Origin: Paraflavitalea sp. CAU 1676 | Lineage (GTDB): Bacteria > Bacteroidota > Bacteroidia > Chitinophagales > Chitinophagaceae | Length of the DNA: 64,000 nt | Direction: 5' to 3' | Assembly (NCBI RefSeq): GCF_029223285.1 | Contig: NZ_JARHUJ010000003.1 | Span: 186,001 to 250,000 of the forward strand | Part shown: one piece after another, positions 52,278 through 62,257 of the stretch | Layout: every line of letters starts with the position of its first letter | Numbering within the stretch: position 1 is the stretch's first letter | Program-made: the position numbers and the translations under genes | The notes under the pieces: model-generated | Told to the model about the DNA's origin: nothing | What the model saw: only the letters and a program-made list of their open reading frames with translations | The model's database searches: none

Positions 52278-52308
52278 TTTGGCAGGTTAGACAAAGTCCC
52301 TAATTTTA
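52278..52308 (+). promoter_or_regulatory. Candidate Bacteroidetes promoter of the sialate operon
   Basis: TTTG (52278-52281) is followed after 19 nt by TAATTTTA (52301-52308), which matches the TAnnTTTG -7 element in all but the last base. It lies 35 nt upstream of the nanO ATG. The palindromic site begins 40 nt upstream of the -33 element, so a repressor there could act by looping or as an activator site. Confidence 0.45.
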
Positions 52309-52343
52309 TTAAGTCATACATAATACAAATTAAAACTGCCACT

Positions 52344-55300
52344 ATGAGCTCTCCACGGTTAAGCTTTCTTGCCCTTTTCCTGTTGCTGCTATCGGGGTTG
52401 TCCGCATGGACCCAGCGGAGCAGGGTGACCGGCAAGGTCATTTCTGAAGAAGACGGTAAACCTTTATCCAATGTGTCGATCATCATCAAAGGCACCACCG
52501 CAGGCACCCAAACCGATGCCAACGGTCAGTTTTCCATTGATGCCTTATCCAATGACATCCTCATTTTTTCCTATGCAGGTTTATCCGCCCGCGAGCTCGT
52601 GGCATCGCAGGCCGCCGCCAACCCCGTAAGTATGAAGAACGATGGCGGAAAACTGGGTGAAGTGGTTGTAGTGGGGTATGGAACGCAGTCGAGAAAAAAT
52701 GTAACCAGCGCTATTGCCAAATTGGATAAAGAAGTGCTGGCCAATGCACCAAGGGCCAATATCGGCTCGGCCCTGCAGGGTACGGTAGCCGGCCTACGCG
52801 TTACCAATACAACCGGCAGTCCCGGTGCGTCTCCTTCCATATTGTTACGTGGTGGCGCATCTATCAATAGTCCCGGATCGCCCCTGGTAGTGGTAGATGG
52901 GGTGATCCGTGCCTTCAATGACATCCCTTCCGACGATATCGCCTCTATCGAGATCCTGAAAGACGCAGCCTCTACCGCTATCTATGGTGCGCGAGCCAAT
53001 AACGGCGTAATCCTCATCACCACAAAACAGGGTAAGGCGGGTACTTCGCAGATCTCCTATAAATACATCCGCGGCTACAACGAGAACAGGGAAGGATACA
53101 CCTACCTCAATGCGCGGGATTACATCTATTACAACCGCCTGGGCAATTACAACTCGCAGCGTACACTGGCGCAGGTAAACTCATCGCGCGGTTATGGCCT
53201 GCTCACCGACGCAGCCAACCTGGCCCTTTTCGATATCCGCAGCTACAACCCTTCTTCAGAAGGGCTACTGAAGCAGGGCTGGGACACCGTATCTGACCCG
53301 TACGGTGGCGTGATCATTTTTAAAGACCATGGCAGCGAGATACAGGAACTGGTATTCAGGAATACCAACACCAATGATCATTACGTAAACGTAATGGGTG
53401 GCAATGATCGTGGTAAATACTTTGCAAGCTTCAACTATTATGATGAAGACGGGGTAATCATTGGCTCCAGTTACAAACGCTACTCCGCCAACCTGAACGG
53501 TTCGTATAAGATCAAACCCAATGTGGAAATATCCTCAGGCGCCACATTCTCTACCGCTACCACCTATGGTGCCCTTGCCGGCGATGTGAGCACCATTTAC
53601 CGCAACCTGGCCCTGTGGCCTACCATGAACCCCTGGCTCGATTCGGCCAGGACCAAGGCCAATCCCGGCAATGGAATCTCCGACGGCAATCCCCTGTACT
53701 GGCTCGAAAAAGTGCAGCGCGCCAACGCAGTGAACCGGTTCACGGCAAATGCCTCGCTTAAATACGACATCCTGCCCGGCTTATTCTTCAAAGCCACGGC
53801 CAATGGTTATTTATATGAGAATACGGACGAGTCTTTTACAAAGGCAACCCAAACCTATTCACAGATCTTTGCCAGTCCGCAGGCATTCAATACCACCAGA
53901 CCCGCTTATTGGTACAATAACCGGATCTTCCAGCAGCAGTACACCGGCATGCTTAATTACAACAAACGTCTGGGTGACCACAACCTCACCGCGATGGTGG
54001 CCGCCGAATACTACAGACAAAGAACGGTAACCGCCCAGGTATATGGCACCAATGCACCTACCGATGATATCCCCACTGTGAATGCCTCCACTACCTTTGC
54101 ATCGGGCAATAACTACTCGGCCAAATCGGAATACCGCATTGCCTCTCACTTCGCCAATATCAATTACAATTTCGATGAGCGTTATCTGCTCACCCTAACT
54201 TATCGTTCGGATGGCATATCGAGCCTGGCAAAAGACAATCGCTGGGGCTTCTTCCCGGGCATGAGTGCCGGCTGGAACGTACACCGCGAGTCGTTCTTTG
54301 AGCGCAGTGGATTAACCAACTACATCAGCACCCTAAAGCCTCGCGTGAGTTATGGGGTGAACGGTAATATTGCTGGCATTGGCGACTACGAAGTACAGGG
54401 ATCTTACGGCTCGCAGGGCAATTACAATACAGCCCTCGGATTTCTCAATACCGGCATTATCAACAGCGGTTTGAAATGGGAGAAAAGCACGACCACCGAT
54501 TTCGGAGTGGATGTTGGCTTGCTCAACAACCGCATCACCCTGATCTTCGATTACTACAACCGCGAAACGAGCGACCTGCTCACCAACCTTACCCTGCCGA
54601 GTTATACCGGCTTCGGTTCGGTGCGCACCAACCTCGGAACCTTCCGCAATACGGGGTATGAACTTTCCCTCAATGCCTCTATCAGCAAAAACCCCAATGG
54701 TCTTACCCTCGATGCAGGCGCCAATATTTCGTATGTAAAGAACAAGATCGTACAACTGCCTTATAACGGCAATGAGAACAACCGTCAGGGTGGTTTGCAG
54801 GTCTACGATCCCAAACAAGGTAAAGTGACCTGGGTGGGTGGATTGCAGGAAGGGCAGGCCCTCGGTGATATTTATGGTTACAAGCAGTTGGGCATCTTCC
54901 AAAGCGATGCAGAGATCGCCAAAGAGGCTGGCAACCGCTACGATGCCGTTGCAGGCATTGGCGGCCCCAACAGAACAACGGTCACCAATAAGATCGCAGC
55001 CGGTGATGTGAATTGGATGGATGTCGACAAGAACGATACCATCGACTCCCGCGACCAGGTTTATCTGGGCAACGTCAACCCCAAATACACAGGCGGCTTT
55101 TCGCTAACTGCTTCTTACAAAGGATTGTCACTGTATACGCGTTTCGAGTTCGCCGTTGGTCACACGATCTACAACGACCTGGTGGCAAGAACACTGGGTA
55201 ACTACCAGGGCACCTTTAACTATATCGACTGGCAGAAGAAAGGATTTTCGGGCGACAACTCGATGAGCGATATTCCTAAAGTGTACTATGCCGACCAGGT

Positions 55301-55631
55301 AGGAGCTCCTGCGGGCAAAAAGAACTACACCCGCGCCAACAATGCCAACGGTGTATTGAATGGCAACAACTCCCGCTTCTATGAGAAAGGCGATTATCTG
55401 GCATGCCGCGAGATCACCCTCTCGTATGAGTTTCCCAAAAACCTGTTGTCCAAAACCAAATTCCTTACGCAGGGCAGGGTCTATGCCGGACTCAACAACC
55501 TCTTCTACATCACCAAATTCAGCGGGCCCTCACCAGAGCCTCCGGTGTCGGGTGGCGTGATCACCGGTATCTATGCAGGCGCTTATCCTGTGCCCCGTTC
55601 ATTTACACTCGGGGTTCAGGTAACACTTTAA
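52344..55631 (+). CDS. nanO: SusC-family TonB-dependent transporter (NanO-like)
   Basis: This 1095-aa outer-membrane transporter heads the sialate operon. The signal peptide ends near residue 23. A carboxypeptidase-D-like domain (VTGKVISEEDGKPLSN), the plug (EVVVVGYGTQSRKNV and then SAIYGARANNGVILITTKQG) and a 22-strand barrel follow. It would import sialic acid freed by the sialidase, energised by TonB. The SusD partner begins 18 nt later. Substrate assignment rests on the operon. Confidence 0.92.
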   Translation: MSSPRLSFLALFLLLLSGLSAWTQRSRVTGKVISEEDGKPLSNVSIIIKGTTAGTQTDANGQFSIDALSNDILIFSYAGLSARELVASQAAANPVSMKNDGGKLGEVVVVGYGTQSRKNVTSAIAKLDKEVLANAPRANIGSALQGTVAGLRVTNTTGSPGASPSILLRGGASINSPGSPLVVVDGVIRAFNDIPSDDIASIEILKDAASTAIYGARANNGVILITTKQGKAGTSQISYKYIRGYNENREGYTYLNARDYIYYNRLGNYNSQRTLAQVNSSRGYGLLTDAANLALFDIRSYNPSSEGLLKQGWDTVSDPYGGVIIFKDHGSEIQELVFRNTNTNDHYVNVMGGNDRGKYFASFNYYDEDGVIIGSSYKRYSANLNGSYKIKPNVEISSGATFSTATTYGALAGDVSTIYRNLALWPTMNPWLDSARTKANPGNGISDGNPLYWLEKVQRANAVNRFTANASLKYDILPGLFFKATANGYLYENTDESFTKATQTYSQIFASPQAFNTTRPAYWYNNRIFQQQYTGMLNYNKRLGDHNLTAMVAAEYYRQRTVTAQVYGTNAPTDDIPTVNASTTFASGNNYSAKSEYRIASHFANINYNFDERYLLTLTYRSDGISSLAKDNRWGFFPGMSAGWNVHRESFFERSGLTNYISTLKPRVSYGVNGNIAGIGDYEVQGSYGSQGNYNTALGFLNTGIINSGLKWEKSTTTDFGVDVGLLNNRITLIFDYYNRETSDLLTNLTLPSYTGFGSVRTNLGTFRNTGYELSLNASISKNPNGLTLDAGANISYVKNKIVQLPYNGNENNRQGGLQVYDPKQGKVTWVGGLQEGQALGDIYGYKQLGIFQSDAEIAKEAGNRYDAVAGIGGPNRTTVTNKIAAGDVNWMDVDKNDTIDSRDQVYLGNVNPKYTGGFSLTASYKGLSLYTRFEFAVGHTIYNDLVARTLGNYQGTFNYIDWQKKGFSGDNSMSDIPKVYYADQVGAPAGKKNYTRANNANGVLNGNNSRFYEKGDYLACREITLSYEFPKNLLSKTKFLTQGRVYAGLNNLFYITKFSGPSPEPPVSGGVITGIYAGAYPVPRSFTLGVQVTL

Positions 55632-55649
55632 CCAGTTAAAAAGTCAAGT

Positions 55650-57185
55650 ATGAAAAAATCCATCAAACATATATTCTTAGGCGGTTTATTCATCGCCTCC
55701 CTCAGCGCCTGTAACAAGAAGCTCGACCTAACCCCGGTAAGCAGCATCAGCGACGCCAACTACTGGCGAACACCCGATCAGTTCGACGCCTTCGTTTCGG
55801 GCCTGCACACACGATTCAGGGGCCACAACAACGCCTTCCAGGTATTGGGAGAAATGCGGGCAGATGTCTTTGGTACCGAGCCCGGCAACGCCAGCACCTT
55901 CACCGGCGAAGCCACCCAGGGCATTGAAAGGCTGTGGCAACAAACCCTCGACCTCGATAATCCGGGCGTGAGCAATTTTGGAGGTTTTTATACCAACATT
56001 GTGCAACTCAACCTGCTCATCAGCAAACTCAACACGACCAATATCGTTACCACGGAGAATAAAGACTACTACCTCGGTGTAGCACATGGAATGCGGGCCT
56101 TCTATTATTTCCAGTTGGTAAGGACCTGGGGCGATGTAGTGATACAGACAGAACCAGTTGTTTCTATCGATATCAGCAACCTGGCTAAACCTGCTTCTAA
56201 AGCCGACGAGGTGATGGCATTGATCAAAGACGATATCAATAAATCGCTCACCGCATTTGGGACCAACTACGGTTTCCGCCAAACTAGATCATATTGGTCA
56301 AAAGCAGCCACGCAGATGCTGAAGGCAGAAGTTTTCCTGTGGACAGCCAATAGGGGAGGAGGCAATGCAGATGCCAATACAGCCCTTGGCTCTTTAACAG
56401 ATATTCAAACGAATATCCCATCACTCACACTGCTCAATAATTACACCACAGTTTTTGCCTCGGGCAACAAGGGGAATAACGAGATCATATTTGCATCCCG
56501 TTATCTCCTCAATGAATCGAGCCTCTTTATTGCGGGCACTTACCTGCCGCAAACTGGTCTGCTCGCCAACTTCTATGATTCGGCAGGCAACCGCCCCTTC
56601 AACGTTACGGCCGACAACTGGGGTGGCCTGCTGCGGGCGCCGGTTACGGTGGCTGCCTTCCGTAAGTTCGATGACAAGGACAGTCGTAAATGGGCTTCGA
56701 TACAACCCGCCTATAACCGGCCATCTCCCGGTGTATATGTCATTGCCGGCGCCTTTGCGCAAAAGTTCCAGGGTGAGCAGAACGCTGGTTCCCGCGTTTA
56801 TACCAATGACTTTCCCATTTACCGTTATGCGGACCTGCTGTTGCTGAAAGCAGAAGCGAAAGTATTGCTGGGACAAAGCCCGGCCACGGAACTGAATCTC
56901 GTACGCACACGTGCTTATGGCGCCAATTATGCAGAATCGACTTACGGGTTTCCCAACCAGGCAATTGATACCGATGCCAAAGAAGCGATATTACGGGAAC
57001 GCCTCTATGAATTTGTATTCGAGGGCAAACGCTGGTACGACCTGAGAAGAATGGGCGACAGTTATGTGTTTGAACATACCACGGTACTTCCTGCCGATGC
57101 TTACAAACTCCTTTGGCCCATCGACCGCAGTTCGCTCACCAATAACCGGGCGCTTACGCAAACGAAAGGTTACCCGGCATTTTAA
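55650..57185 (+). CDS. nanU: SusD-family lipoprotein (NanU-like)
   Basis: This 511-aa lipoprotein has the lipobox SLSAC, with the modified cysteine at residue 21. The SusD fold has helical TPR-like repeats, with TPVSSISDANYWRTPDQF at the start and WYDLRRMGDSYVFEH followed by LWPIDRSSLTNN near the end. It would be the surface lid that binds sialic acid for NanO. It lies 18 nt after nanO. Confidence 0.9.
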   Translation: MKKSIKHIFLGGLFIASLSACNKKLDLTPVSSISDANYWRTPDQFDAFVSGLHTRFRGHNNAFQVLGEMRADVFGTEPGNASTFTGEATQGIERLWQQTLDLDNPGVSNFGGFYTNIVQLNLLISKLNTTNIVTTENKDYYLGVAHGMRAFYYFQLVRTWGDVVIQTEPVVSIDISNLAKPASKADEVMALIKDDINKSLTAFGTNYGFRQTRSYWSKAATQMLKAEVFLWTANRGGGNADANTALGSLTDIQTNIPSLTLLNNYTTVFASGNKGNNEIIFASRYLLNESSLFIAGTYLPQTGLLANFYDSAGNRPFNVTADNWGGLLRAPVTVAAFRKFDDKDSRKWASIQPAYNRPSPGVYVIAGAFAQKFQGEQNAGSRVYTNDFPIYRYADLLLLKAEAKVLLGQSPATELNLVRTRAYGANYAESTYGFPNQAIDTDAKEAILRERLYEFVFEGKRWYDLRRMGDSYVFEHTTVLPADAYKLLWPIDRSSLTNNRALTQTKGYPAF

Positions 57186-57220
57186 CCAAAGCAACATCTT
57201 ACATCTTTAATCCAAGCAAT

Positions 57221-58162
57221 ATGACCATGCAGCATTTAGAAGGACTTATAGCGGCGCCTTTCACCCCTATGAAAGCCGACGGAAGTTTGAATCCCGACCT
57301 CATCCCGGCCTACTACGAAATGCTAAAAGCCAACCAGGTAACTGGTGCTTTTATCTGTGGCTCCACCGGAGAGGGCGTATCGATGACCACAAAAGAAAAA
57401 ATGTCGGTAGCGTCAGCCTGGGCTGCTACTACCCGGCACGATAAAGATTTCAAAGTGATCACGCTGCTGGGTGGCACCAGCCTCGAAGATTGCCGCGAAC
57501 TCGCCCTGCATGCCCGCGACCAGGGTTTGTATGCCGTAGCATTCACCGCACCGTTCTATTTCAAACCGGCAGATGTGAACATGCTGGCCAGGGCCTGCGA
57601 ATATGTAGCTGCCGCCGTGCCCGACATGCCGTTCTATTATTATCACATCCCTGTATTGACGGGTGTGGGCTTTCCCATGATCGACCTGTTGAAAGCGATC
57701 GATGGCCGCATCGGCAATTTTGCAGGTGTCAAGTACACGCATGAAGACTTCATGGATTTTCTCTCCTGCATGTCTTTCAGAAATGGCCACTACGATATGC
57801 TGTGGGGCCGGGATGAGAACATGTTGAGTGCGCTGGTGCTGGGCGCCCGCGGCGCAGTTGGCAGCACCTTCAACTATGCTGCGCCCTTGTACCGGGCATT
57901 GATACAGGCCTTCGATCAGGGCAAATTGGAAACAGCCAGGCGCCTGCAGCAACAATCGATCGATATGATACGCCTGCTGGGCAAATACGGCGGCATCGCC
58001 ACCGGGAAAGCCTATATGAAACTGATCGGTATCAATTGCGGCGAGTTCAGGCTGCCGGTGAAGAACATGACAGCAGATGACTTTACCCGATTCAGAAAAG
58101 AGGTGGAACAATTAAATTTCAGTAGCTTTTCATCGCGCCTTCCCGTGATCGACAAAGCCTAG
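57221..58162 (+). CDS. nanA: N-acetylneuraminate lyase (dihydrodipicolinate synthase family)
   Basis: This 313-aa TIM-barrel aldolase cleaves N-acetylneuraminate to pyruvate and N-acetylmannosamine. The Schiff-base Lys171 lies in FAGVKYTHED and Tyr141 in YYYYHIP. The pyruvate-binding motif GSTGEG is at 47-52. The length and the G-S-T-G-E motif match sialate lyases more closely than DapA. The position between nanU and a transporter supports this. The ATG at 57227 is an alternative start two codons in. Confidence 0.92.
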   Translation: MTMQHLEGLIAAPFTPMKADGSLNPDLIPAYYEMLKANQVTGAFICGSTGEGVSMTTKEKMSVASAWAATTRHDKDFKVITLLGGTSLEDCRELALHARDQGLYAVAFTAPFYFKPADVNMLARACEYVAAAVPDMPFYYYHIPVLTGVGFPMIDLLKAIDGRIGNFAGVKYTHEDFMDFLSCMSFRNGHYDMLWGRDENMLSALVLGARGAVGSTFNYAAPLYRALIQAFDQGKLETARRLQQQSIDMIRLLGKYGGIATGKAYMKLIGINCGEFRLPVKNMTADDFTRFRKEVEQLNFSSFSSRLPVIDKA

Positions 58163-58170
58163 TTGCTCAT

Positions 58171-59433
58171 ATGAAAATTGCCAAAGTCAGCATGCGTCAT
58201 TCAAAAAATTATCCCTGGATCGTTGTGGCCCTGCTTTGGGTGGTGGCCATGCTCAATTACCTCGACCGGCAGATGCTGTCGACGATGCGACAAACGATGC
58301 AGACAGATATTTCGGAACTGCAATCGGCCACCATGTTCGGTTACCTCATGGGCATCTTTTTATGGATCTATGGTTTTATGAGTCCTGTATCGGAAATCAT
58401 TGCCGATAAAGTGAACCGCAAGTGGCTGATCACCGTGAGTTTGTTTGTGTGGTCGGGCGTAACGCTGGCGATGGGTATGGCGAAAACCTTCGACCAGCTC
58501 TACTGGCTGCGCGCTATCATGGGCGTCAGCGAAGCGTTGTACATACCCGCGGCCTTATCACTCATTGCAGATTACCACCAGGATAAAACCCGCTCGCTGG
58601 CGATAGGCATTCATATGACCGGCTTGTATATCGGTCAGGCACTGGGTGGTTTTGGCGCCACCATAGCCACCAGCATCTCCTGGCAAAAGACCTTCCAGGT
58701 GTTTGGTGTTGTCGGTATTGCTTATTCGGTAGTATTACTGATCGCTTTGCACGATACCAAACGCCTGCCGCAGGTTGCCGCGCAGGCACCGGCAACAGCA
58801 CCGTCTAAGAGCAACCTGTTTAAAGGACTGGCCGTGCTGTTGACCAACATCCCTTTCTGGATCATCCTGTTCTATTTCGCGGTGCCCAGCTTGCCGGGCT
58901 GGGCGACCAAGAATTGGCTGCCTACCTTGTTTGCAGAAAACCTGGGGATAGATATGGCAACAGCGGGACCACTGTCGACGATCACCATCGCCGTCTCATC
59001 CTTACTCGGTGTACTGCTGGGCGGTATCCTTTCCGACAAATGGGTACAGAAGGACCTGCGGGGCCGCATCTACACCAGTGCCATCGGACTTGGCCTAACT
59101 ATACCGGCTTTATTCTTGCTGGGCTATGGCCATTCCTTATTGCATGTGCTCAGCGCGGCTTTTTGCTTTGGTTTTGGATTTGGCATGTTCGATGCCAACA
59201 ATATGCCCATCCTTTGCCAGTTCGTATCGGCACGGTACCGTGCTACAGCCTATGGCTTAATGAACATGACCGGTGTATTTTCTGGCGCGCTCGTTACCAA
59301 CTGGCTCGGCAAATCGACCGACGCGGGGCGTCTTGGTAAAGACCTCGCTCTGCTGGCCATCATAGTAGCCGTAGCCCTCATCATCCAATTATCTTTTCTG
59401 AAACCAGTAACCAAAGATTATGACCGTCAATAA
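58171..59433 (+). CDS. nanT: MFS transporter (sialate/hexuronate type)
   Basis: This 420-aa inner-membrane carrier has 12 predicted helices. The first loop has NYLDRQMLSTMRQTMQ, an anion:cation symporter signature as in ExuT and sialate carriers. Helix 4 has the conserved RAIMGVSEAL. It would move sialic acid across the inner membrane after NanO/NanU import. It begins 8 nt after nanA, and its end overlaps the sialidase by 14 nt. Confidence 0.88.
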   Translation: MKIAKVSMRHSKNYPWIVVALLWVVAMLNYLDRQMLSTMRQTMQTDISELQSATMFGYLMGIFLWIYGFMSPVSEIIADKVNRKWLITVSLFVWSGVTLAMGMAKTFDQLYWLRAIMGVSEALYIPAALSLIADYHQDKTRSLAIGIHMTGLYIGQALGGFGATIATSISWQKTFQVFGVVGIAYSVVLLIALHDTKRLPQVAAQAPATAPSKSNLFKGLAVLLTNIPFWIILFYFAVPSLPGWATKNWLPTLFAENLGIDMATAGPLSTITIAVSSLLGVLLGGILSDKWVQKDLRGRIYTSAIGLGLTIPALFLLGYGHSLLHVLSAAFCFGFGFGMFDANNMPILCQFVSARYRATAYGLMNMTGVFSGALVTNWLGKSTDAGRLGKDLALLAIIVAVALIIQLSFLKPVTKDYDRQ

Positions 59434-61012
59434 TAATCGCACCATATCATTTGTAAAGATCGCCAGCAGCTTTTGTTTGCTGATCGTAACCAGTGGTCAC
59501 TTGTTGGCACAGCCGGCAGGCGGCACTAAGCAGGGCGTTATCGTGACGGCTACTGCACCGGTAGCACCCTTATTGAAAGGCATCGACAACAATGCGGTGC
59601 TTTGTGTGAAGGTTTATGTCCCCGCCGGGCGGAAGGCCATCGCCATCAATGCACTGGCTGTTACCCTGAACAAGAGCGCACTTCAAACGATCGAGTCGCT
59701 GAACGTCCACTACAATGGTAATGAACCAGCCTTCAATAACCAGCAACCGGTTACCAGGATGGAGCCATCCGCAGTACAAACCAGCATCCCGGTACATATC
59801 AATGCTCTTACAGGCTGGAATTATATCTGGCTCAGTGCCCGGCTGAAACCACAGGCCAACATCTCCCTCAAGCCGGAGATCCGTATAGTTCGTGTGCACA
59901 CGGCGCAGGAAACCTTTTCGGTGAAAGAAGAGAGCAAATCATTTGCAAAATACATCGGTGTTGCGCTGCGCAAAGCCTGGGACGATAGTGTTCACACTTA
60001 CCGCATACCTGGATTAGCCACCACCGGCAAAGGCACCCTCATTGCGGTCTACGACATTCGCTACAAGCATGCGGGCGACCTGCCGGCCAATATCGATGTG
60101 GGCATGAACCGCAGTACGGATGGAGGTAGAACCTGGTCGCCCATGAAGATCATCATGGATATGGGAGCACCACATGAGAACAACGGGGTAGGGGATCCTG
60201 CTGTATTGTTTGACCCCGTCACCAATAAGATCTGGGTGGCGGCACTGTGGAGCAAGGGCAACCGTTCAATCGCCGGTTCGATGCCCGGCCTTTCACCCGA
60301 TACCACCGGACAATTGGTGCTCGTGAGCAGTGAAGATGACGGCCTTACCTGGACCGCTCCCGTATCGATCACCCAACAGGTGAAGAACCCTATATGGCAC
60401 TTGTATTTCAACGGACCGGGCAGCGGCATTGCTATGCAAAATGGTACCCTCGTGTTTGCTTCCCAATGCTGGGACGAAAGCAAAAAGCCCGGCATACCAC
60501 ACTCATCCATCATTTACAGTACCGATCATGGCATCACCTGGCACTCGGGCACCGGCGCCAAAAGCAATACCACCGAAAGCCAGGTAGTGGAAACCACGCC
60601 AGGTACCCTCATGCTCAACATGCGTGACAACCGCGGCAACTTCCGCAGCGTTGCTACCACCACCGATATGGGCCAAACCTGGGTGGAGCATCCTACGTCG
60701 TATAACGCGCTGCCCGATCCGGTTTGCATGGCGGCACTCATCAAAGCACCCGCCCTGGTGGGCGGCAAAAAACAGGAAGTATTATTCTTTAGCAATGTAG
60801 CCTCACAGCAAGCGAGGATGAACATGACCATCAAGGCCAGTGCCGACCTTGGCAATAGCTGGCAGCCTGCCAGGAGCCTGCTGCTCGACGAAAGAAAAGG
60901 CTATGGCTATTCGACCCTTACCCGGATCGATGATCAAACGATCGGCATACTCTATGAAGGCGTCCGTGATCTTTATTTTCTCCGTATCCCCATCACCGAC
61001 ATTATTCGTTAA
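59420..61012 (+). CDS. nanH: Exo-alpha-sialidase (GH33-like)
   Basis: This 530-aa secreted sialidase has a signal peptide ending near SGHLLAQ and an N-terminal beta domain (about residues 35-170). The catalytic propeller begins with the YRIP motif (194-197). Five Asp boxes are visible: STDGGRTW (232), SEDDGLTW (304), STDHGITW (367), TTDMGQTW (414) and SADLGNSW (474). The nucleophile Tyr is probably in KGYGYSTLTRID, and the third Arg is in LYEGV-adjacent sequence or MRDNRG. It releases terminal sialic acids outside the cell or in the periplasm. Start overlaps the transporter. Confidence 0.93.
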   Translation: MTVNNNRTISFVKIASSFCLLIVTSGHLLAQPAGGTKQGVIVTATAPVAPLLKGIDNNAVLCVKVYVPAGRKAIAINALAVTLNKSALQTIESLNVHYNGNEPAFNNQQPVTRMEPSAVQTSIPVHINALTGWNYIWLSARLKPQANISLKPEIRIVRVHTAQETFSVKEESKSFAKYIGVALRKAWDDSVHTYRIPGLATTGKGTLIAVYDIRYKHAGDLPANIDVGMNRSTDGGRTWSPMKIIMDMGAPHENNGVGDPAVLFDPVTNKIWVAALWSKGNRSIAGSMPGLSPDTTGQLVLVSSEDDGLTWTAPVSITQQVKNPIWHLYFNGPGSGIAMQNGTLVFASQCWDESKKPGIPHSSIIYSTDHGITWHSGTGAKSNTTESQVVETTPGTLMLNMRDNRGNFRSVATTTDMGQTWVEHPTSYNALPDPVCMAALIKAPALVGGKKQEVLFFSNVASQQARMNMTIKASADLGNSWQPARSLLLDERKGYGYSTLTRIDDQTIGILYEGVRDLYFLRIPITDIIR

Positions 61013-61032
61013 ACAACTCAACTCTTTCAATC

Positions 61033-62253
61033 ATGAGCTATACTACCGAGGAACTGCTGGCGCTGGAAGACTTCTACCGCGACCAGTTACTCAACAGCAC
61101 GATCAATTTCTGGTTTCCCCGTTCGTACGATAAAGAATATGGAGGTTTCCTGTTCATGCGCGACCAGGATGGCAGCCTGCTCGACGATGACAAGGCCGTA
61201 TGGATACAGGGCCGTGCCACCTGGATGTTATCGACCTTATACAATACCGTAGAACCACGGTCCGAATGGTTGGAAGGTGCCCGGCTGGGTTTTGAATTCC
61301 TGAACAAATACTGCTTCGATACGGACGGACAAATGTTCTTTCATGTAACACGTGATGGTCGCCCCATCCGTAAACGTCGCTACTTCTTCTCGGAAACTTT
61401 TTATGTGATAGCTGCCGCAGCGTATGCACAGGCCAGCGGTGATGAGTTCGCTGCCAGCAGGGCACGCGAAGTGTTTGGCAAATGTATTGAATACGCTACC
61501 ACACCAGGCTTATTACCACCCAAGTACACCGGCACCAGGCCTTCGAAAGGTATTGGCATACCGATGATCCTGATGAACACCGCCCAGCAATTACGCAGCA
61601 CCATCGGCGATCAGCGTTGCGACGAATACATTACCCAATGGATCGATGAGATCGCCAATAACTTCGTAAAGCACGATATCCGTTGCGTCATGGAGCAAGT
61701 GGCGCCCGACGGTAGCATCATCGACCATATAGATGGCCGCACGCTTAATCCGGGACATGCCATAGAAGGCGCCTGGTTCATTCTGCACGAAGCCATGCAT
61801 CGCAACAACGACCCGCAGCTCATCCAGCTCGGCTGCCAGATGATCGACTATATGTGGGAGCGTGGATGGGACAAAGAACATGGAGGCATCCTGTACTTCC
61901 GCGATGTGTACAACAAACCCGTACAGGAATACTGGCAGGATATGAAATTCTGGTGGCCGCACAACGAGACCATCATCGCCACCTTACTGGCCTATCTGCT
62001 TACCGGCGAAGAGAAATATGCCGGCATGCACAAGCTGGTGCATGATTATTCCTACACACACTTTCACGATAAGGCATTCGGCGAATGGTTTGGCTACCTG
62101 CACCGGGATGGCACCATTGCGCAAACCGCCAAAGGCAACCTCTATAAAGGACCTTTCCACCTGCCAAGACAGGAGTGGTACTGCACCATATTGTTGCAGA
62201 ATTACCTGAGCAAAAGAAAAATGACGGCTACCTCCCTCATCGGGCATCACTAA
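61033..62253 (+). CDS. nanE: AGE-family N-acylglucosamine 2-epimerase
   Basis: This 406-aa protein has the (alpha/alpha)6 barrel of the AGE epimerase family. Typical segments are VWIQGRATWMLS, HVTRDGRPIRKRRYFFSE with FYVIAAAAYA, GHAIEGAWFILHEA and WWPHNETIIATLLAY. His in the LNPGHAIEGAW and FHLPRQEWY regions are the expected catalytic residues. It would convert N-acetylmannosamine to GlcNAc, replacing the phosphorylated NanE/NanK route. Cytosolic. It begins 21 nt after the sialidase. Confidence 0.9.
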   Translation: MSYTTEELLALEDFYRDQLLNSTINFWFPRSYDKEYGGFLFMRDQDGSLLDDDKAVWIQGRATWMLSTLYNTVEPRSEWLEGARLGFEFLNKYCFDTDGQMFFHVTRDGRPIRKRRYFFSETFYVIAAAAYAQASGDEFAASRAREVFGKCIEYATTPGLLPPKYTGTRPSKGIGIPMILMNTAQQLRSTIGDQRCDEYITQWIDEIANNFVKHDIRCVMEQVAPDGSIIDHIDGRTLNPGHAIEGAWFILHEAMHRNNDPQLIQLGCQMIDYMWERGWDKEHGGILYFRDVYNKPVQEYWQDMKFWWPHNETIIATLLAYLLTGEEKYAGMHKLVHDYSYTHFHDKAFGEWFGYLHRDGTIAQTAKGNLYKGPFHLPRQEWYCTILLQNYLSKRKMTATSLIGHH

Positions 62254-62257
62254 AACT